From Phycisphaera sp. (GTDB lineage Bacteria; Planctomycetota; Phycisphaerae; Phycisphaerales; UBA1924): a stretch of 64,000 nt of DNA. The stretch is taken from NCBI GenBank assembly GCA_020639255.1, contig JACKGZ010000001.1:310001-374000 (forward strand). The letters run 5' to 3'. Position numbers and translations under genes: made by a program. Each line of letters begins with the position of its first letter. Position 1 is the stretch's first letter. Under the pieces are notes generated by a model that was not told the DNA's origin, ran no database searches, and was given only the letters and a program-made list of their open reading frames with translations. Positions 1 through 8,800 of this stretch are shown in pieces.

Positions 1-155
1 CGCCGACGCTCTGGCACGGCGCGGCGACGGTCGGGCCTGAGTCCGCGGGGCTCTTGTATTTCGTGACCGAGGCGTACGACCCGGAGAACCCGGACGAGGA
101 GCGGATGGCGCACGACGGGTTTGCGGGCTTCCCTTGGGAGGTTCAGCACGGATGA
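1..155 (+). CDS. rfbC: dTDP-4-dehydrorhamnose 3,5-epimerase-like protein, C-terminal fragment
   Basis: Only the last 50 codons are in the window; the frame runs from base 3 to a TGA at 153-155 and the start lies upstream of the window. The readable tail contains LWHG, LLYFVTEAYDP and PDEERM, then FPWEVQ, which resembles the C-terminal region of RmlC cupins, the enzymes that epimerise dTDP-4-keto-6-deoxyglucose at C3 and C5 on the way to dTDP-L-rhamnose. The stop overlaps the next start (ATGA), so it is probably co-translated with the RmlD gene that follows, and this context supports the call. The catalytic residues are outside the window, so a related sugar cupin is possible. Confidence 0.7.
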   Translation, partial: PTLWHGAATVGPESAGLLYFVTEAYDPENPDEERMAHDGFAGFPWEVQHG

Positions 156-1027
156 CAGCGGATTCGCTCCTCATCGCGCGGGGCGCGGTCGTGCTCGGGG
201 CGAAGGGCATGCTCGGGCGTGGACTCTGCCGACTGCTCGAGGGCAGGGGCGTGAGCGTCATCGCGGCTGATCGGGATGAACTCGACATCGCGAGCCCGGA
301 AGCGGTGAAGCAGTCGAGGCTGCCGATGGATGCGGTGTGGTTCAATTGTGCCGCATGGACGAACGTCGACGGTGCGGAAGAGCACGAGGCGGACGCTCTG
401 GCGGTCAACGGCGGCGAGGGCCTGGCGGTGCTCTGTGCCCGGATCAAAGAAGCCGGCGGCAAGCTCGTGCACGTCTCGACGGATTATGTGTTCGACGGCA
501 AGGCGACCAAGCCGTACGGGGTCGATGAGCCTCGGAACCCGATCGGCGCGTACGGCAGGACCAAGGCCGCGGGCGAGAAGGTGATCGAGCAATCGGGCTG
601 TGATTTCATCGTCGCCCGGACGAGCTGGCTCTATGCGCCGTGGGCGAACAACTTTGTCCGGACGATGGCGAAGTTGACGCGCGACAAGGACGAGCTGAAG
701 GTTGTCGATGACCAACGGGGCCGCCCGACCTCGGCCGAGCATCTGGCTCGGTCGCTTGTGTCGCTCGTCGATGCCGAGGGTTCGGGTGTCTTCCATGTCA
801 CCGACGGCGGCGAGTGCACGTGGTTCGAGTTCGCCTGCGCTGTCCGTGATGGACTGGGGCACACATGCGTTGTCAAACCTTGCACGACAGCCGAGTTTCC
901 GAGGCCCGCGCCAAGGCCCGCGTACAGTGTGCTCGATCTGAGCCGAACCGAATCGCTGATTGGAAACATGCCACACTGGCGGGTGAACCTCGCCGACGTA
1001 CTCAAACGACTGGAACCCCTGGACTGA
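152..1027 (+). CDS. rfbD: dTDP-4-dehydrorhamnose reductase (RmlD)
   Basis: Reduces dTDP-4-keto-L-rhamnose to dTDP-L-rhamnose with NAD(P)H in the cytoplasm. The 291-residue product has the usual family length. It shows the Rossmann glycine motif GAKGMLG near residues 16-22, the segment NCAAWTNVDGAEE, STDYVFDG, and the SDR catalytic YGRTK (YxxxK). I chose the ATG at 152 because it overlaps the preceding stop as ATGA; an in-frame TTG at 134 would lengthen the protein into sequence that does not look like RmlD. A 30-base gap separates it from rfbB, and the three genes look like one rhamnose operon without rfbA in view. Confidence 0.93.
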   Translation: MTADSLLIARGAVVLGAKGMLGRGLCRLLEGRGVSVIAADRDELDIASPEAVKQSRLPMDAVWFNCAAWTNVDGAEEHEADALAVNGGEGLAVLCARIKEAGGKLVHVSTDYVFDGKATKPYGVDEPRNPIGAYGRTKAAGEKVIEQSGCDFIVARTSWLYAPWANNFVRTMAKLTRDKDELKVVDDQRGRPTSAEHLARSLVSLVDAEGSGVFHVTDGGECTWFEFACAVRDGLGHTCVVKPCTTAEFPRPAPRPAYSVLDLSRTESLIGNMPHWRVNLADVLKRLEPLD

Positions 1028-1057
1028 TCCTGGAAGAGTGTTCCAAAGAGGTCAACC

Positions 1058-2077
1058 ATGCACATCCTTCTCACCGGCGGCGCCGGCTTCATCGGGTCCA
1101 ACTTTGTCAGGCTGCTCCTGCGTGAGCGTCCGGACTACCGCATCACGAATTTCGATGTGCTGACCTACTCGGGCAACCTTGAGAACCTGAGCGAGATCGA
1201 GGGCGACGATCGGTACGCGTTCATCAGAGGCGATGTGCGCGATGCCGCGGCGCTGGACAAGGCGCTTGAGGGTGTGGATGCGGTGGTGCATATGGCGGCC
1301 GAGAGCCATGTTGATCGCTCGATCATGGACTCGGGCCCGTTCATCGACACGAACACGCGTGGAACGCAGGTGTTGCTCGACGCGTGGCGGCGCGCGACTG
1401 GTGGAAAGAAACGCTTTGTGTACGTGTCGACGGACGAGGTCTACGGCTCGCTCCCGCTTGAGAACCCTGAGATCAAGTTCACCGAAGCGACGCCGCTGGA
1501 CCCCAGCAGCCCGTACTCGGCGAGCAAGGCGGGCGGGGATCTGCTGGCGAATGCGTACCACCACACGTTTGGGATGGACATCTGCACGACACGGTGCTCG
1601 AACAACTTCGGGCCTTATCAGTTCCCGGAGAAGGTGATTCCGCTGTTCGTGACGAATCTGCTCGACGGCAAGCAGGTGCCGTTGTATGGCGACGGCAAGA
1701 ACGTCCGTGACTGGCTGCACGTTGATGATCACTGCGAGGCGGTGCTGACCGTGCTTGAGAAGGGCACATCGGGCGAGGTGTACAACATCGGCGGCAACAA
1801 CGAGCGATCGAACCTCGAGCTCACCCGGTCGATTCTTGAGATCATGGGCAAGGGCGAGGAGATGATCCGCTATGTCGAGGACCGACTCGGGCATGACAGG
1901 CGTTACGCGATCGACGCGGGCAAGATCAAGCGCGAGCTCGGGTGGCAGCCGACGCGATCGGCCTGGCCCAAGGCGCTCGAGGACACGGTGCGCTGGTACA
2001 CCGACAACCGCCCGTGGTGGGAGCGTGTGCGGAGCGGGGCGTACCAGGACTACTACGCCAACATGTACGGCGGCTGA
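1058..2077 (+). CDS. rfbB: dTDP-glucose 4,6-dehydratase (RmlB)
   Basis: Converts dTDP-D-glucose to dTDP-4-keto-6-deoxy-D-glucose, the second step of dTDP-rhamnose synthesis, using bound NAD. The 339-residue extended SDR has GGAGFIGSNFVR at residues 6-17, AAESHVDRS, the STDEVYG motif that carries the Asp-Glu catalytic pair, and YSASKAGGD (YxxxK). SNNFGPYQFPEKVIP is also typical of RmlB. It is the last gene of the rhamnose cluster and is followed by a strong hairpin. The precursor enzyme RmlA is not in the window. The rhamnose could feed the exopolysaccharide genes downstream, which is an inference from proximity. Confidence 0.95.
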   Translation: MHILLTGGAGFIGSNFVRLLLRERPDYRITNFDVLTYSGNLENLSEIEGDDRYAFIRGDVRDAAALDKALEGVDAVVHMAAESHVDRSIMDSGPFIDTNTRGTQVLLDAWRRATGGKKRFVYVSTDEVYGSLPLENPEIKFTEATPLDPSSPYSASKAGGDLLANAYHHTFGMDICTTRCSNNFGPYQFPEKVIPLFVTNLLDGKQVPLYGDGKNVRDWLHVDDHCEAVLTVLEKGTSGEVYNIGGNNERSNLELTRSILEIMGKGEEMIRYVEDRLGHDRRYAIDAGKIKRELGWQPTRSAWPKALEDTVRWYTDNRPWWERVRSGAYQDYYANMYGG

Positions 2078-2100
2078 GTTTGTCAGTCATCTCAAAAATA

Positions 2101-2127
2101 GAGCAAGGCCCAGAACGGGCCTTGCTC
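2101..2127. terminator. bidirectional hairpin terminator between rfbB and secreted protein 1
   Basis: Perfect 11-bp inverted repeat GAGCAAGGCCC / GGGCCTTGCTC with a 5-base loop. It lies between two convergent genes (rfbB and the minus-strand secreted protein). There is no clear T run on either side, so termination strength is uncertain. Confidence 0.75.
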
Positions 2128-2163
2128 ATAGCAGCGAGAGAGAAATCGCGGCGTTCGTTGTGA

Positions 2164-2850
2164 TTAGATGCTGTCGCGGCGGCGACGGCCGGCGAGAAGA
2201 CCGAGCCCACCGAGACCGGTCAGGCCCATCATGGCGGCCTGGGGAGCGGGGACGAGGGTGAGGATCACAGCGACGTCGTTGTAGTCCTTGTCGCTGCAGC
2301 GCTTCAGATCTTCGAAGAAGAGGGCGTAGCCGAAGAGGTCGCCGTTCTTGAAGAGCTTGTAGCTGACCATGTGGTCGTCACAGTCGGGGTTGTCGTTGTC
2401 ACGCGAGGTGAAGAGGTGGCCGCCGAACTGCTGGTCGTTCTTGATCGCCCAGCGGAAGTCGCTGTCGAGCGAGACGGTCGCGGACGAGCCGAGTTCGTCT
2501 GAGCGGAGGACGCCCGTGAACGAGCCGAGGTTGTTCTTGTTGCCCTCGACGTATCCGAAGGTGTGTGTGTAGCCGGCTTCGTGGCCGACCATGGTGGCGT
2601 GGTAGGTGCCGGCGTTCCAGATCTGGTCCGTGGGTGAGATCCACGAGCTGTCCTTGATCCGGTCGGCGTAGATCGTGCCGTTGGAGTAGTCCTTGCTGGT
2701 TGCGGAAGCGAAGCTGCCTCCGAGAGCCGAGGAAAGGATCTGGGCGTGATTGGCCTCGCCCCAGGCGGCCGAATGAACGCTGGTGTACTGAGCCGATGCT
2801 GCGCCGGCCGAGAGCGCGGCGGCGATCGTGATGATGCTTGCCTGACGCAT
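2164..2850 (-). CDS. secreted PEP-CTERM-like protein, paralog 1 of 4
   Basis: Predicted 228-residue exported protein. The ATG at 2850 is preceded by an AGGGG ribosome site and starts a signal peptide ending near ASAQ (residue 21). Conserved blocks follow: GEANHAQILSSALGGSF (31-47), DFRWAIK (131-137), DHMVSYKLF (about 159-167) and DKDYNDVAVILTL (187-199). The last two resemble the C-terminal part of the DUF4114 domain. The tail has PAPQAA (201-206), a Gly/Leu-rich hydrophobic stretch and RRRR (222-225), the tripartite layout of an exosortase sorting signal but with Pro-Ala-Pro in place of Pro-Glu-Pro. Function is unknown. It is probably processed at the membrane by one of the two exosortases in this window. 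Confidence 0.85.
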   Translation of the reverse strand: MRQASIITIAAALSAGAASAQYTSVHSAAWGEANHAQILSSALGGSFASATSKDYSNGTIYADRIKDSSWISPTDQIWNAGTYHATMVGHEAGYTHTFGYVEGNKNNLGSFTGVLRSDELGSSATVSLDSDFRWAIKNDQQFGGHLFTSRDNDNPDCDDHMVSYKLFKNGDLFGYALFFEDLKRCSDKDYNDVAVILTLVPAPQAAMMGLTGLGGLGLLAGRRRRDSI

Positions 2851-3000
2851 GACGTGAACCCCTTGTCTTCCGATGTCTGTCTTCCCCGGCTCGAACATCT
2901 GGCCGGCACCCTTATCATGGGGGGTTAGTCACGGATCGCAAGGTCCTGCTCGTGTTTATAAAGTCAATCTGGTCAAGCTTTAACGGCGATCTGAAAAGCA

Positions 3001-3032
3001 GAGCGGGCCCGCGAAAATTCGCGGACCCGCTC
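3001..3032 (-). terminator. hairpin terminator of secreted paralog 2
   Basis: Inverted repeat GAGCGGGCCCGCGAA / TTCGCGGACCCGCTC, 15 bp with one mismatch and a 2-base AA loop. It lies just past the stop of the minus-strand gene ending at 3059, and the minus strand continues into TGCTTTTC. Confidence 0.8.
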
Positions 3033-3058
3033 GGGATTCTGACCGCTCCCACAGTGGG

Positions 3059-3736
3059 TTATGCGACGCTCTCGCGACGCCTACGCCCCGCCAGCACGCT
3101 CACACCACCGAGTCCGAGGATGCCGAGCGAGGCGGCCTGGGGTGTCGGGGCGAGTGTGAGCAATACGGCAACGTCCGCGTAATCCTTCTCGGGTGCTGAG
3201 ATCTTGTCGTCGAACAGGAGCATCGCACCGATGAGTCGTCCGGCATGGTTGTACAGGTCGTACGAGACCATCATGTCGGTGCCCTGGTTGCTGCTGTTTC
3301 GGGAGGAGAGGACTTTGCCGCCGTTGAGCTTGATCGCCCAGCGGAAGTCCTCGTCGGTGGTGACGGACGCCATAGAGCCGATGCTCGACGTGCTGAGGAG
3401 GCTCTCATAGGTGCCGCCTCCGATGCCGCTGATAAAGCCGAACGATTTCGAGCGTCCGTCGTCCGTGTTGTAGACGAGGCTTGCCTTATAGGTCCCAGCG
3501 GCCCAGATCTGATCGGTGTTCATCATGGGCCCGTTGTCTCTCTTCCGGATGGCATCGATTGAGCCGTTGGAATAGTTGAGACCGGATGCCGAGAAGGAAC
3601 CACCGAGCGCGCTGGCGAGAAGCTGGGCGTGATTCGGATCATTCGCGGATGGATAGATCGTGGTGTAATCGTCCGCCAAAGCCGAGCCACAGAGCACAAA
3701 CAGACCGATCGCGAAGCCAAATCCTTGGCGCGACAT
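3059..3736 (-). CDS. secreted PEP-CTERM-like protein, paralog 2 of 4
   Basis: A 225-residue predicted exported protein, clearly paralogous to its neighbours. The ATG at 3736 has a GGAGA ribosome site at good spacing and begins a signal peptide ending near SALADD. It shares the NHAQLLASALGGSF block, the NYSNGSIDAIR segment, DFRWAIK, MMVSYDLYN and EKDYADVAVLLTL. The C-terminal tail has PTPQAA, a hydrophobic GLGG-containing stretch and RRRR. The middle Pro-x-Pro residue is Thr here rather than Ala. A 20-base hairpin element lies 39 bases upstream of the start and is identical to one upstream of paralog 3. It is likely monocistronic, since it is followed by its own terminator. Confidence 0.85.
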   Translation of the reverse strand: MSRQGFGFAIGLFVLCGSALADDYTTIYPSANDPNHAQLLASALGGSFSASGLNYSNGSIDAIRKRDNGPMMNTDQIWAAGTYKASLVYNTDDGRSKSFGFISGIGGGTYESLLSTSSIGSMASVTTDEDFRWAIKLNGGKVLSSRNSSNQGTDMMVSYDLYNHAGRLIGAMLLFDDKISAPEKDYADVAVLLTLAPTPQAASLGILGLGGVSVLAGRRRRESVA

Positions 3737-3774
3737 AGCAAATCTCCAGAAATATGAGGTGTCTTGCGTACTTC

Positions 3775-3794
3775 GCAGGCCTCCAACCTGCGTC
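3775..3794 (-). promoter_or_regulatory. conserved 5' hairpin element upstream of paralog 2
   Basis: Twenty bases identical to 4683-4702. On the minus strand it contains GCAGG-TTGGAGG-CCTGC, a 5-bp stem with a GGA-containing loop. It starts 39 bases before the ATG of the 3059-3736 gene, so it may lie in the 5' untranslated region. The role is unknown. Confidence 0.6.
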
Positions 3795-3894
3795 AGATGA
3801 ATGTACGCGATCACTTACAAAAAGCGCTGTTTGCGGCGCGGATTTTGAAAAGATTTTTGGGATTTGTCTTGAGTTTGGTTTTGGTGTGTATGAA

Positions 3895-3927
3895 CAAACA
3901 GCGGATCCGGGCTGGATCCGCTGTTTG
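3895..3927 (-). terminator. hairpin terminator of secreted paralog 3
   Basis: Perfect 14-bp inverted repeat CAAACAGCGGATCC / GGATCCGCTGTTTG with loop GGGCT, 32 bases past the stop of the minus-strand gene ending at 3960. There is no obvious U tract. Confidence 0.75.
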
Positions 3928-3959
3928 ATAATAAAGTCGTTTGGTATAAATTCGTTCTT

Positions 3960-4643
3960 TTATCGACGGCGACGGCCGGCGAGGACGCCGAGACCACCCA
4001 GGCTGAGCAGGCCCATCGAGGCGGCCTGAGGTGCTGGCACGAGGCAGAGCAGGACAGCGATGTCGTTGAAGTCCTTATCGCTGTTGTGCTTGGTGTCCTC
4101 GAAGAAGAGGAACGAGCCGATGAAGCTGCCCGAGCCGTTGTAGAGGCTGTAGGACACCATCATGTCCTTGCCCCAGTTGTCATCTTCGCGGGAGGTGTAA
4201 ACCGAGTCCCAGAGCCAGCCGTCGACCTTAATCGCCCAACGGAAGTCGCGGTCGGTGGAGAAGGAAGCCATCGCACCGATCTCGTTGTCATTGAAGAGCT
4301 TGCGATACTGGCCGTTGTGAGTGCCTTCCTTGTAGCCAAAGCTGACGTCGTCGCAATTCTCGGCGGCGATGAGCTTGGCGCAGTAGTTGCCGGCGTCCCA
4401 GATCTGGTCGCCGTAGTCGCAGTAGCCCCGGTCCTTGTTGCGGATGGCCGAGACAGAGCCGTTGGAGTAATCCCTGCCTGATGCAGAGAAACTGCCGCCG
4501 AAGGCGCTCGCCAGAATGTCGGCATGGCTGGCCTCGCCGTGCGAAGGGCTTCGGACGTGCGTGTACGCATCATCCCCATCGCCAAGGGCGGAACCTGCGA
4601 TGAATGACAGACCGATAGCTGCTGCGATAAGAGGGCGTGACAT
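3960..4643 (-). CDS. secreted PEP-CTERM-like protein, paralog 3 of 4
   Basis: A 227-residue predicted exported protein, the closest relative of paralog 2 by eye (ASAFGGSFSASGRDYSNG against ASALGGSFSASGLNYSNG). The ATG at 4643 follows an AGGGAGAG ribosome site, and the signal peptide ends near GSALGD. Later blocks are DFRWAIK, DMMVSYSLYN and DKDFNDIAVLLCL, then the tail with PAPQAA, a hydrophobic segment and RRRR ending the protein. It carries Cys residues in the middle (CDYGDQ, NYCAK, ENCDD) that paralogs 2 and 4 lack. Function is unknown; exosortase processing is inferred from the tail. A shared 20-base element is located 40 bases upstream. Confidence 0.85.
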   Translation of the reverse strand: MSRPLIAAAIGLSFIAGSALGDGDDAYTHVRSPSHGEASHADILASAFGGSFSASGRDYSNGSVSAIRNKDRGYCDYGDQIWDAGNYCAKLIAAENCDDVSFGYKEGTHNGQYRKLFNDNEIGAMASFSTDRDFRWAIKVDGWLWDSVYTSREDDNWGKDMMVSYSLYNGSGSFIGSFLFFEDTKHNSDKDFNDIAVLLCLVPAPQAASMGLLSLGGLGVLAGRRRR

Positions 4644-4682
4644 CCCATCTCTCCCTACTAAGTTCTGATAGAACCCACACTT

Positions 4683-4702
4683 GCAGGCCTCCAACCTGCG
4701 TC
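4683..4702 (-). promoter_or_regulatory. conserved 5' hairpin element upstream of paralog 3
   Basis: Exact second copy of the element at 3775-3794, 40 bases before the ATG at 4643. The surrounding sequence is otherwise not conserved between the two genes, which suggests selection on the element itself. Confidence 0.6.
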
Positions 4703-4813
4703 CGCAACAGTATAGTAGGGGAATGCCCGGAGTCACCTCCGAATCAAGGGGTTTTATTCAAAACACACCGAATGTGGGTTTTTGAGCTTGAAACGGGGTA
4801 TCAGGTATGAAAA

Positions 4814-4843
4814 AAGTGCAGATCTTTTTCAAGATCTGCACTT
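4814..4843 (-). terminator. intrinsic terminator of secreted paralog 4
   Basis: Perfect 13-bp stem AAGTGCAGATCTT / AAGATCTGCACTT with a 4-base loop. On the minus strand it runs directly into a T run (complement of the A run at 4810-4815). This is a textbook intrinsic terminator for the gene ending at 4867. Confidence 0.9.
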
Positions 4844-4866
4844 CGGATCAGTTCAACTTCTCGATC

Positions 4867-5610
4867 TCAGGCGATCTGCGAGCGGCGACGGCCGGTCGCG
4901 AGGCCCACACCACCGAGTCCGAGGACGCCGAGAAGGGCAGCCTGCGGGGCGGGTGCGAGTGTGAGGAGGACCGCGAAGTCGTTGTAGTCGTAATCGCTGG
5001 CCGAGCCGTGCCAGTCCTCGAAGAAGAGGACGGCGCCGATGAGCTTATTGGAAGCGTCGTACATGGCGTAGCTGACCATGTGGTCCGTGCCGCCGTTCAT
5101 GGTGTTGTCGCCGTAGTAGGTCTGACCGTTGCCGTTCTGGACGGCCCAGGTGAATGCCTGGTTGGGGTGGATCGAGCTGTTCTCGCCCATGATGCCTGTG
5201 GCATGGATGGTCTGGAACTCGCCGCCCTCGGTCATGTAGCCGAGCATGTGGCTGTGGCGTGAGTAGCCGCCGATGGCTTCGGCGCGGTACGAGCCGCCGC
5301 TCCACGACTCGTCGCTTCCCGAGACGTTCTTGAGGTTGATCACGCCAGCTGAGCCGCTGTCGGCGATGCGGCTGAACGTGAACGAGCCGTTGGTGTACCC
5401 GATGTCGGTGAGGTTCGAGCCGCCGGCGTGGGCGTTGATGCCCTCGACTTGGCCGAGCGACGAGAACGAACCGCCGAAGGCTTCGGCGAGCATCTGAGCG
5501 TGATTGCTCTCACCCGCCCGAGGGGCATTCACAACGGTGAGATTCTGAGCTGCGGTGGCTCCGGCTGCGATCATCGCGAGTCCGGCCAGTGTGAATCGTG
5601 TCGTATCCAT
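4867..5610 (-). CDS. secreted PEP-CTERM-like protein, paralog 4 of 4
   Basis: The most diverged of the four, 247 residues. The ATG at 5610 has a GAGGAT ribosome site, and the signal peptide ends near ATAAQN. It keeps ESNHAQMLAEAFGGSF, FTWAVQN (in place of FRWAIK), DHMVSYAMYD and DYDYNDFAVLLTL. The tail has PAPQAA, then a hydrophobic stretch and GRRRS. It has an insertion of about 20 residues after the GGSF block. Likely exported and anchored or released by an exosortase; the role is unknown. A different small hairpin with GGAGA in its loop lies at 5642-5655, in the position where paralogs 2 and 3 have the conserved element. Confidence 0.82.
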   Translation of the reverse strand: MDTTRFTLAGLAMIAAGATAAQNLTVVNAPRAGESNHAQMLAEAFGGSFSSLGQVEGINAHAGGSNLTDIGYTNGSFTFSRIADSGSAGVINLKNVSGSDESWSGGSYRAEAIGGYSRHSHMLGYMTEGGEFQTIHATGIMGENSSIHPNQAFTWAVQNGNGQTYYGDNTMNGGTDHMVSYAMYDASNKLIGAVLFFEDWHGSASDYDYNDFAVLLTLAPAPQAALLGVLGLGGVGLATGRRRSQIA

Positions 5611-5882
5611 GACTGATCCTCATCTCTTCGTTTTATCGGCCCTGGTCTCCGCCAGAACGAACGTCTGGTCGGAATTGGGGCTGAGCCGTAATCGGCTCTT
5701 CGTACAGAACTTACGGTGTATCATGCCCGCAATTGGGGACGCCGTCAAGTCCTGTTTCCCCGCTTCCTGTGTAAAGTCAGTATACGGACCTTCCGCCACC
5801 AGATATCGGGCGTGTCCGAAAAATTCCAAAAATATTGAGTGCTCACTAGCGTCGACTGGATCGGATTTTATTTGGATTCACA

Positions 5883-8800
5883 TCACGGCAGACGCTGACT
5901 GATGCGGTCGATCCTTGTTTGGATCCAGGGAGATCGCTTGAGCGCGTCGGTGACACCGGCGCTTTGGACCATCCGTCGGGCTTCCGCGGGTTGGCCATTG
6001 GCGAGGAACACCTCGGCGAGCCCGAGGCGGGCCATCGCCGAGTCGGATTGAAGCCCGAGCAAGCGGCGGAAGGTCGTTTCGGCCTCGGCGATCTTGCCCG
6101 TTGCGAGTTGAGCTTGGCCGAGCGCATCGAGTGCGGTAGTCAGTTCGCTCCGATCGCGGGTGTTCTGCTCGGCCTGCTGCACGGCGCGCGATGCGGTGGT
6201 GAGCGCCTGTTGAGCGTCGCCGCCGGATTCGATCGATGTGAGCGCATGCATGCTGAGCGCGATGGTGTCGTTGGGTCGAGCGGCAGCGAGTTCGCGGGCG
6301 TGTTGTGCCGCGTCGCTGGTGCGACCGAGCATCCGCTCTGCGGCGATGCGGAGCAGCATCCCGCCACGCATCTGCCATTCGGACTGATCGGGCATGGCGC
6401 GCAGGCGATCGAGCGATTCGATGGCGAGGAGAACATCGCTCTCGCTGCCTGTCGCGGTCGCGATGTCCATGCGAGCCTGTGCGACGCGGAGCGTGTCATC
6501 CGTTCCGAGTTTCCATTCATTCGTGACGCGATCGAGCCATGAAACGGAGGCGTTGATCGGCGCTTTGATCTGGATGAGATCGCGCGAGACTTCGATGGCG
6601 TGCGCGAGCCATTGCGGGTCGCGGTCGACGCGGGGTTTGACGAGATTCCATGCGGCGTTCTCGTCTCCTCGGAGGATGTCGACGGCGGCGAGCAGGCGTA
6701 CGAGGATCGGCGCGGCTTCGGGATCGCCCGTGATGCGGTCGACCCAGGGCTTGAGCACCTGCGCGGCGTTGGTGGGGGAGCCGAGGCGTATGTGCAGTGC
6801 GGCCATCGTCGTGTCGGCCTGGTAGGAGTCGGGCTTTGAACGTCGGCTCCACTCGTCGGCGGCTGCGAGCGCACGCCTGGGCTCGTTGATCAGCAGGAGC
6901 GCGTCGACCGCGAGTCTGGCGGGGCGCGGATCGCCCGGCATGATGCGCATCGCGGTGAGTGCGGTTTCGGAGGCTTCCTCGAATCGCCCCTGGCTCTGGA
7001 GCTGTGCGGTCAGCACCGACCAGCCGGGGTAGAACGTTGGTTCCTGCTCGGTAATGACGCGGAGCTGACGCACCAGTTCGGCGGGGTTGCTCGATTCGAC
7101 GGTGTTTGCGCGGAGCGCTTCGATGACGCGCCGAGCGGCCTGTGCGTCTTCGCCGATGCTCGTGCTGTGCTGGGCGCTGACGAGACCGATGGCTTCTTTC
7201 AGGAGCAGTAGCTGTTGATTGGTTGGGGCCTGGGCGAGGCCGGCATCGCACGCGGACTTGGCTTCGTCGACTCGGCCGAGGCGGGAGAGCAGGCCGGCCT
7301 GGGCGGTGAAGAGTGCGGCGTCCTTGTTTGTGCGGACGGCATCGGCGAGGATCGTTGCGGCGTCTTCGGGCCTGCCGGTCGTTTCGAGGAGTGTTGATTC
7401 GGCGAGCACGAAATCGGTGCTCGGTTCGGGCTTGCGGTGGCGTTCGAGGAGCAGATAGGCGTCGCGGGTACGGTCGGCCTCGACGAGAGTGAGTGTTGCG
7501 GCGGAGAGCACCTGATCGGGCACGTCGTTCAGAGCCATGAGCGCGTCGAGCCGTTTGTTCGTTTCGGCGGGCTCGCCGAGCTTGCCGGAGAGTGCGGCCG
7601 CGATGATCAGATTGCGGGCGTCTTGTGAGTCGGCGAGTTTGTCGGCGTCTTTGCGTGCGGGTTCGTAGAGACCGAGCCGGATGAGGGCTGCCACGCGTTC
7701 GCGGCGGATCTGATCGTTGACGGGCTCGTACTGGGTGAGCGAGGTTGCTCTGCGGCGGGCGTTGTCGATGTCGCCCATGCTCTGGCGGATCGAGATCAGA
7801 CGGAGCACGAGGGCGGGGCTATCGATGCCCGCGTCGATGGCGCGTTCGAGGTGATCGGCCGAGGCCCGAGCGTCGCCGAGGATCGACATCGCGTCGGCGA
7901 GGACGAGCTCGGAGACGGGGTCCGCGGTTTCGTTGGGGTTCTCGTTGCCCAGCAGGTTGACGACCGCTGCGGCGCTCTGTTCGGTGGGATCGAAGACGAG
8001 CATGCGTCTGGCTTCGTGGAGACGCCAGCCTGTTGAGTTGTCGCCGGTGATCGAGCGCAGACGTGAGACCGCATCGGAGATGAGCTGTCGATCGGACCAC
8101 GCGGTCTGTGATTCGAGTACAAGGGTCTGTACCGCGGCGTTCTCGGGGTGCGCGTTCGCGAGCGATTTAATAGCATCGATGGCGCCGCTGTCGGCGATCC
8201 GGTCGAGATACGCGGCTCGCGCCATTTCCATCTGGAGTCCGAGTGCATCGGACACCTGCTTCGCCCTGGCCACTTTCTCGTCGATGAGTGCGAGGCCCTT
8301 CTGTGAATCGCCCTCGTCTGCCATGGCCGTGGCGCGCTCGAGGACGATGTACGGATCGATCCTGTCGGCCTTGTCGATCATCGCGAACAATTCGCCCGAG
8401 CGTGGCAGGCCTACGGATTTCATGGCTTCGGCGAGCGACATGAGCGCCCGCAGATCGATCTGGTTGACATCGGCGCTGGCGATACGGTCGAGTGTAGAAC
8501 TCAGTGCCGGGCGATCACCGATGGCGACGAGCAGCCTGGCCAATGGGATCGTGACGGGGGTGACATCGGTCGTGTCGCCTTCCATGGCGCGTGCGAGCCG
8601 GACGGCGCCGCGGACTTCTTCGGGGAGCGAGACGCCGCTGGAGGACATCTCGGCGACACAGAGAATGTGCGCGAGGAGCAGAGCGCCGTTGCTCGGGTCG
8701 AGTTCGAGTCCTTCGCGGACCGAGCTATCGGCCTCGACTGGTCTGCCGCGTGAGACGAGCGCTTCGATGTGCGCGAGCCGGACGGTGGTGAACTCGGGTG

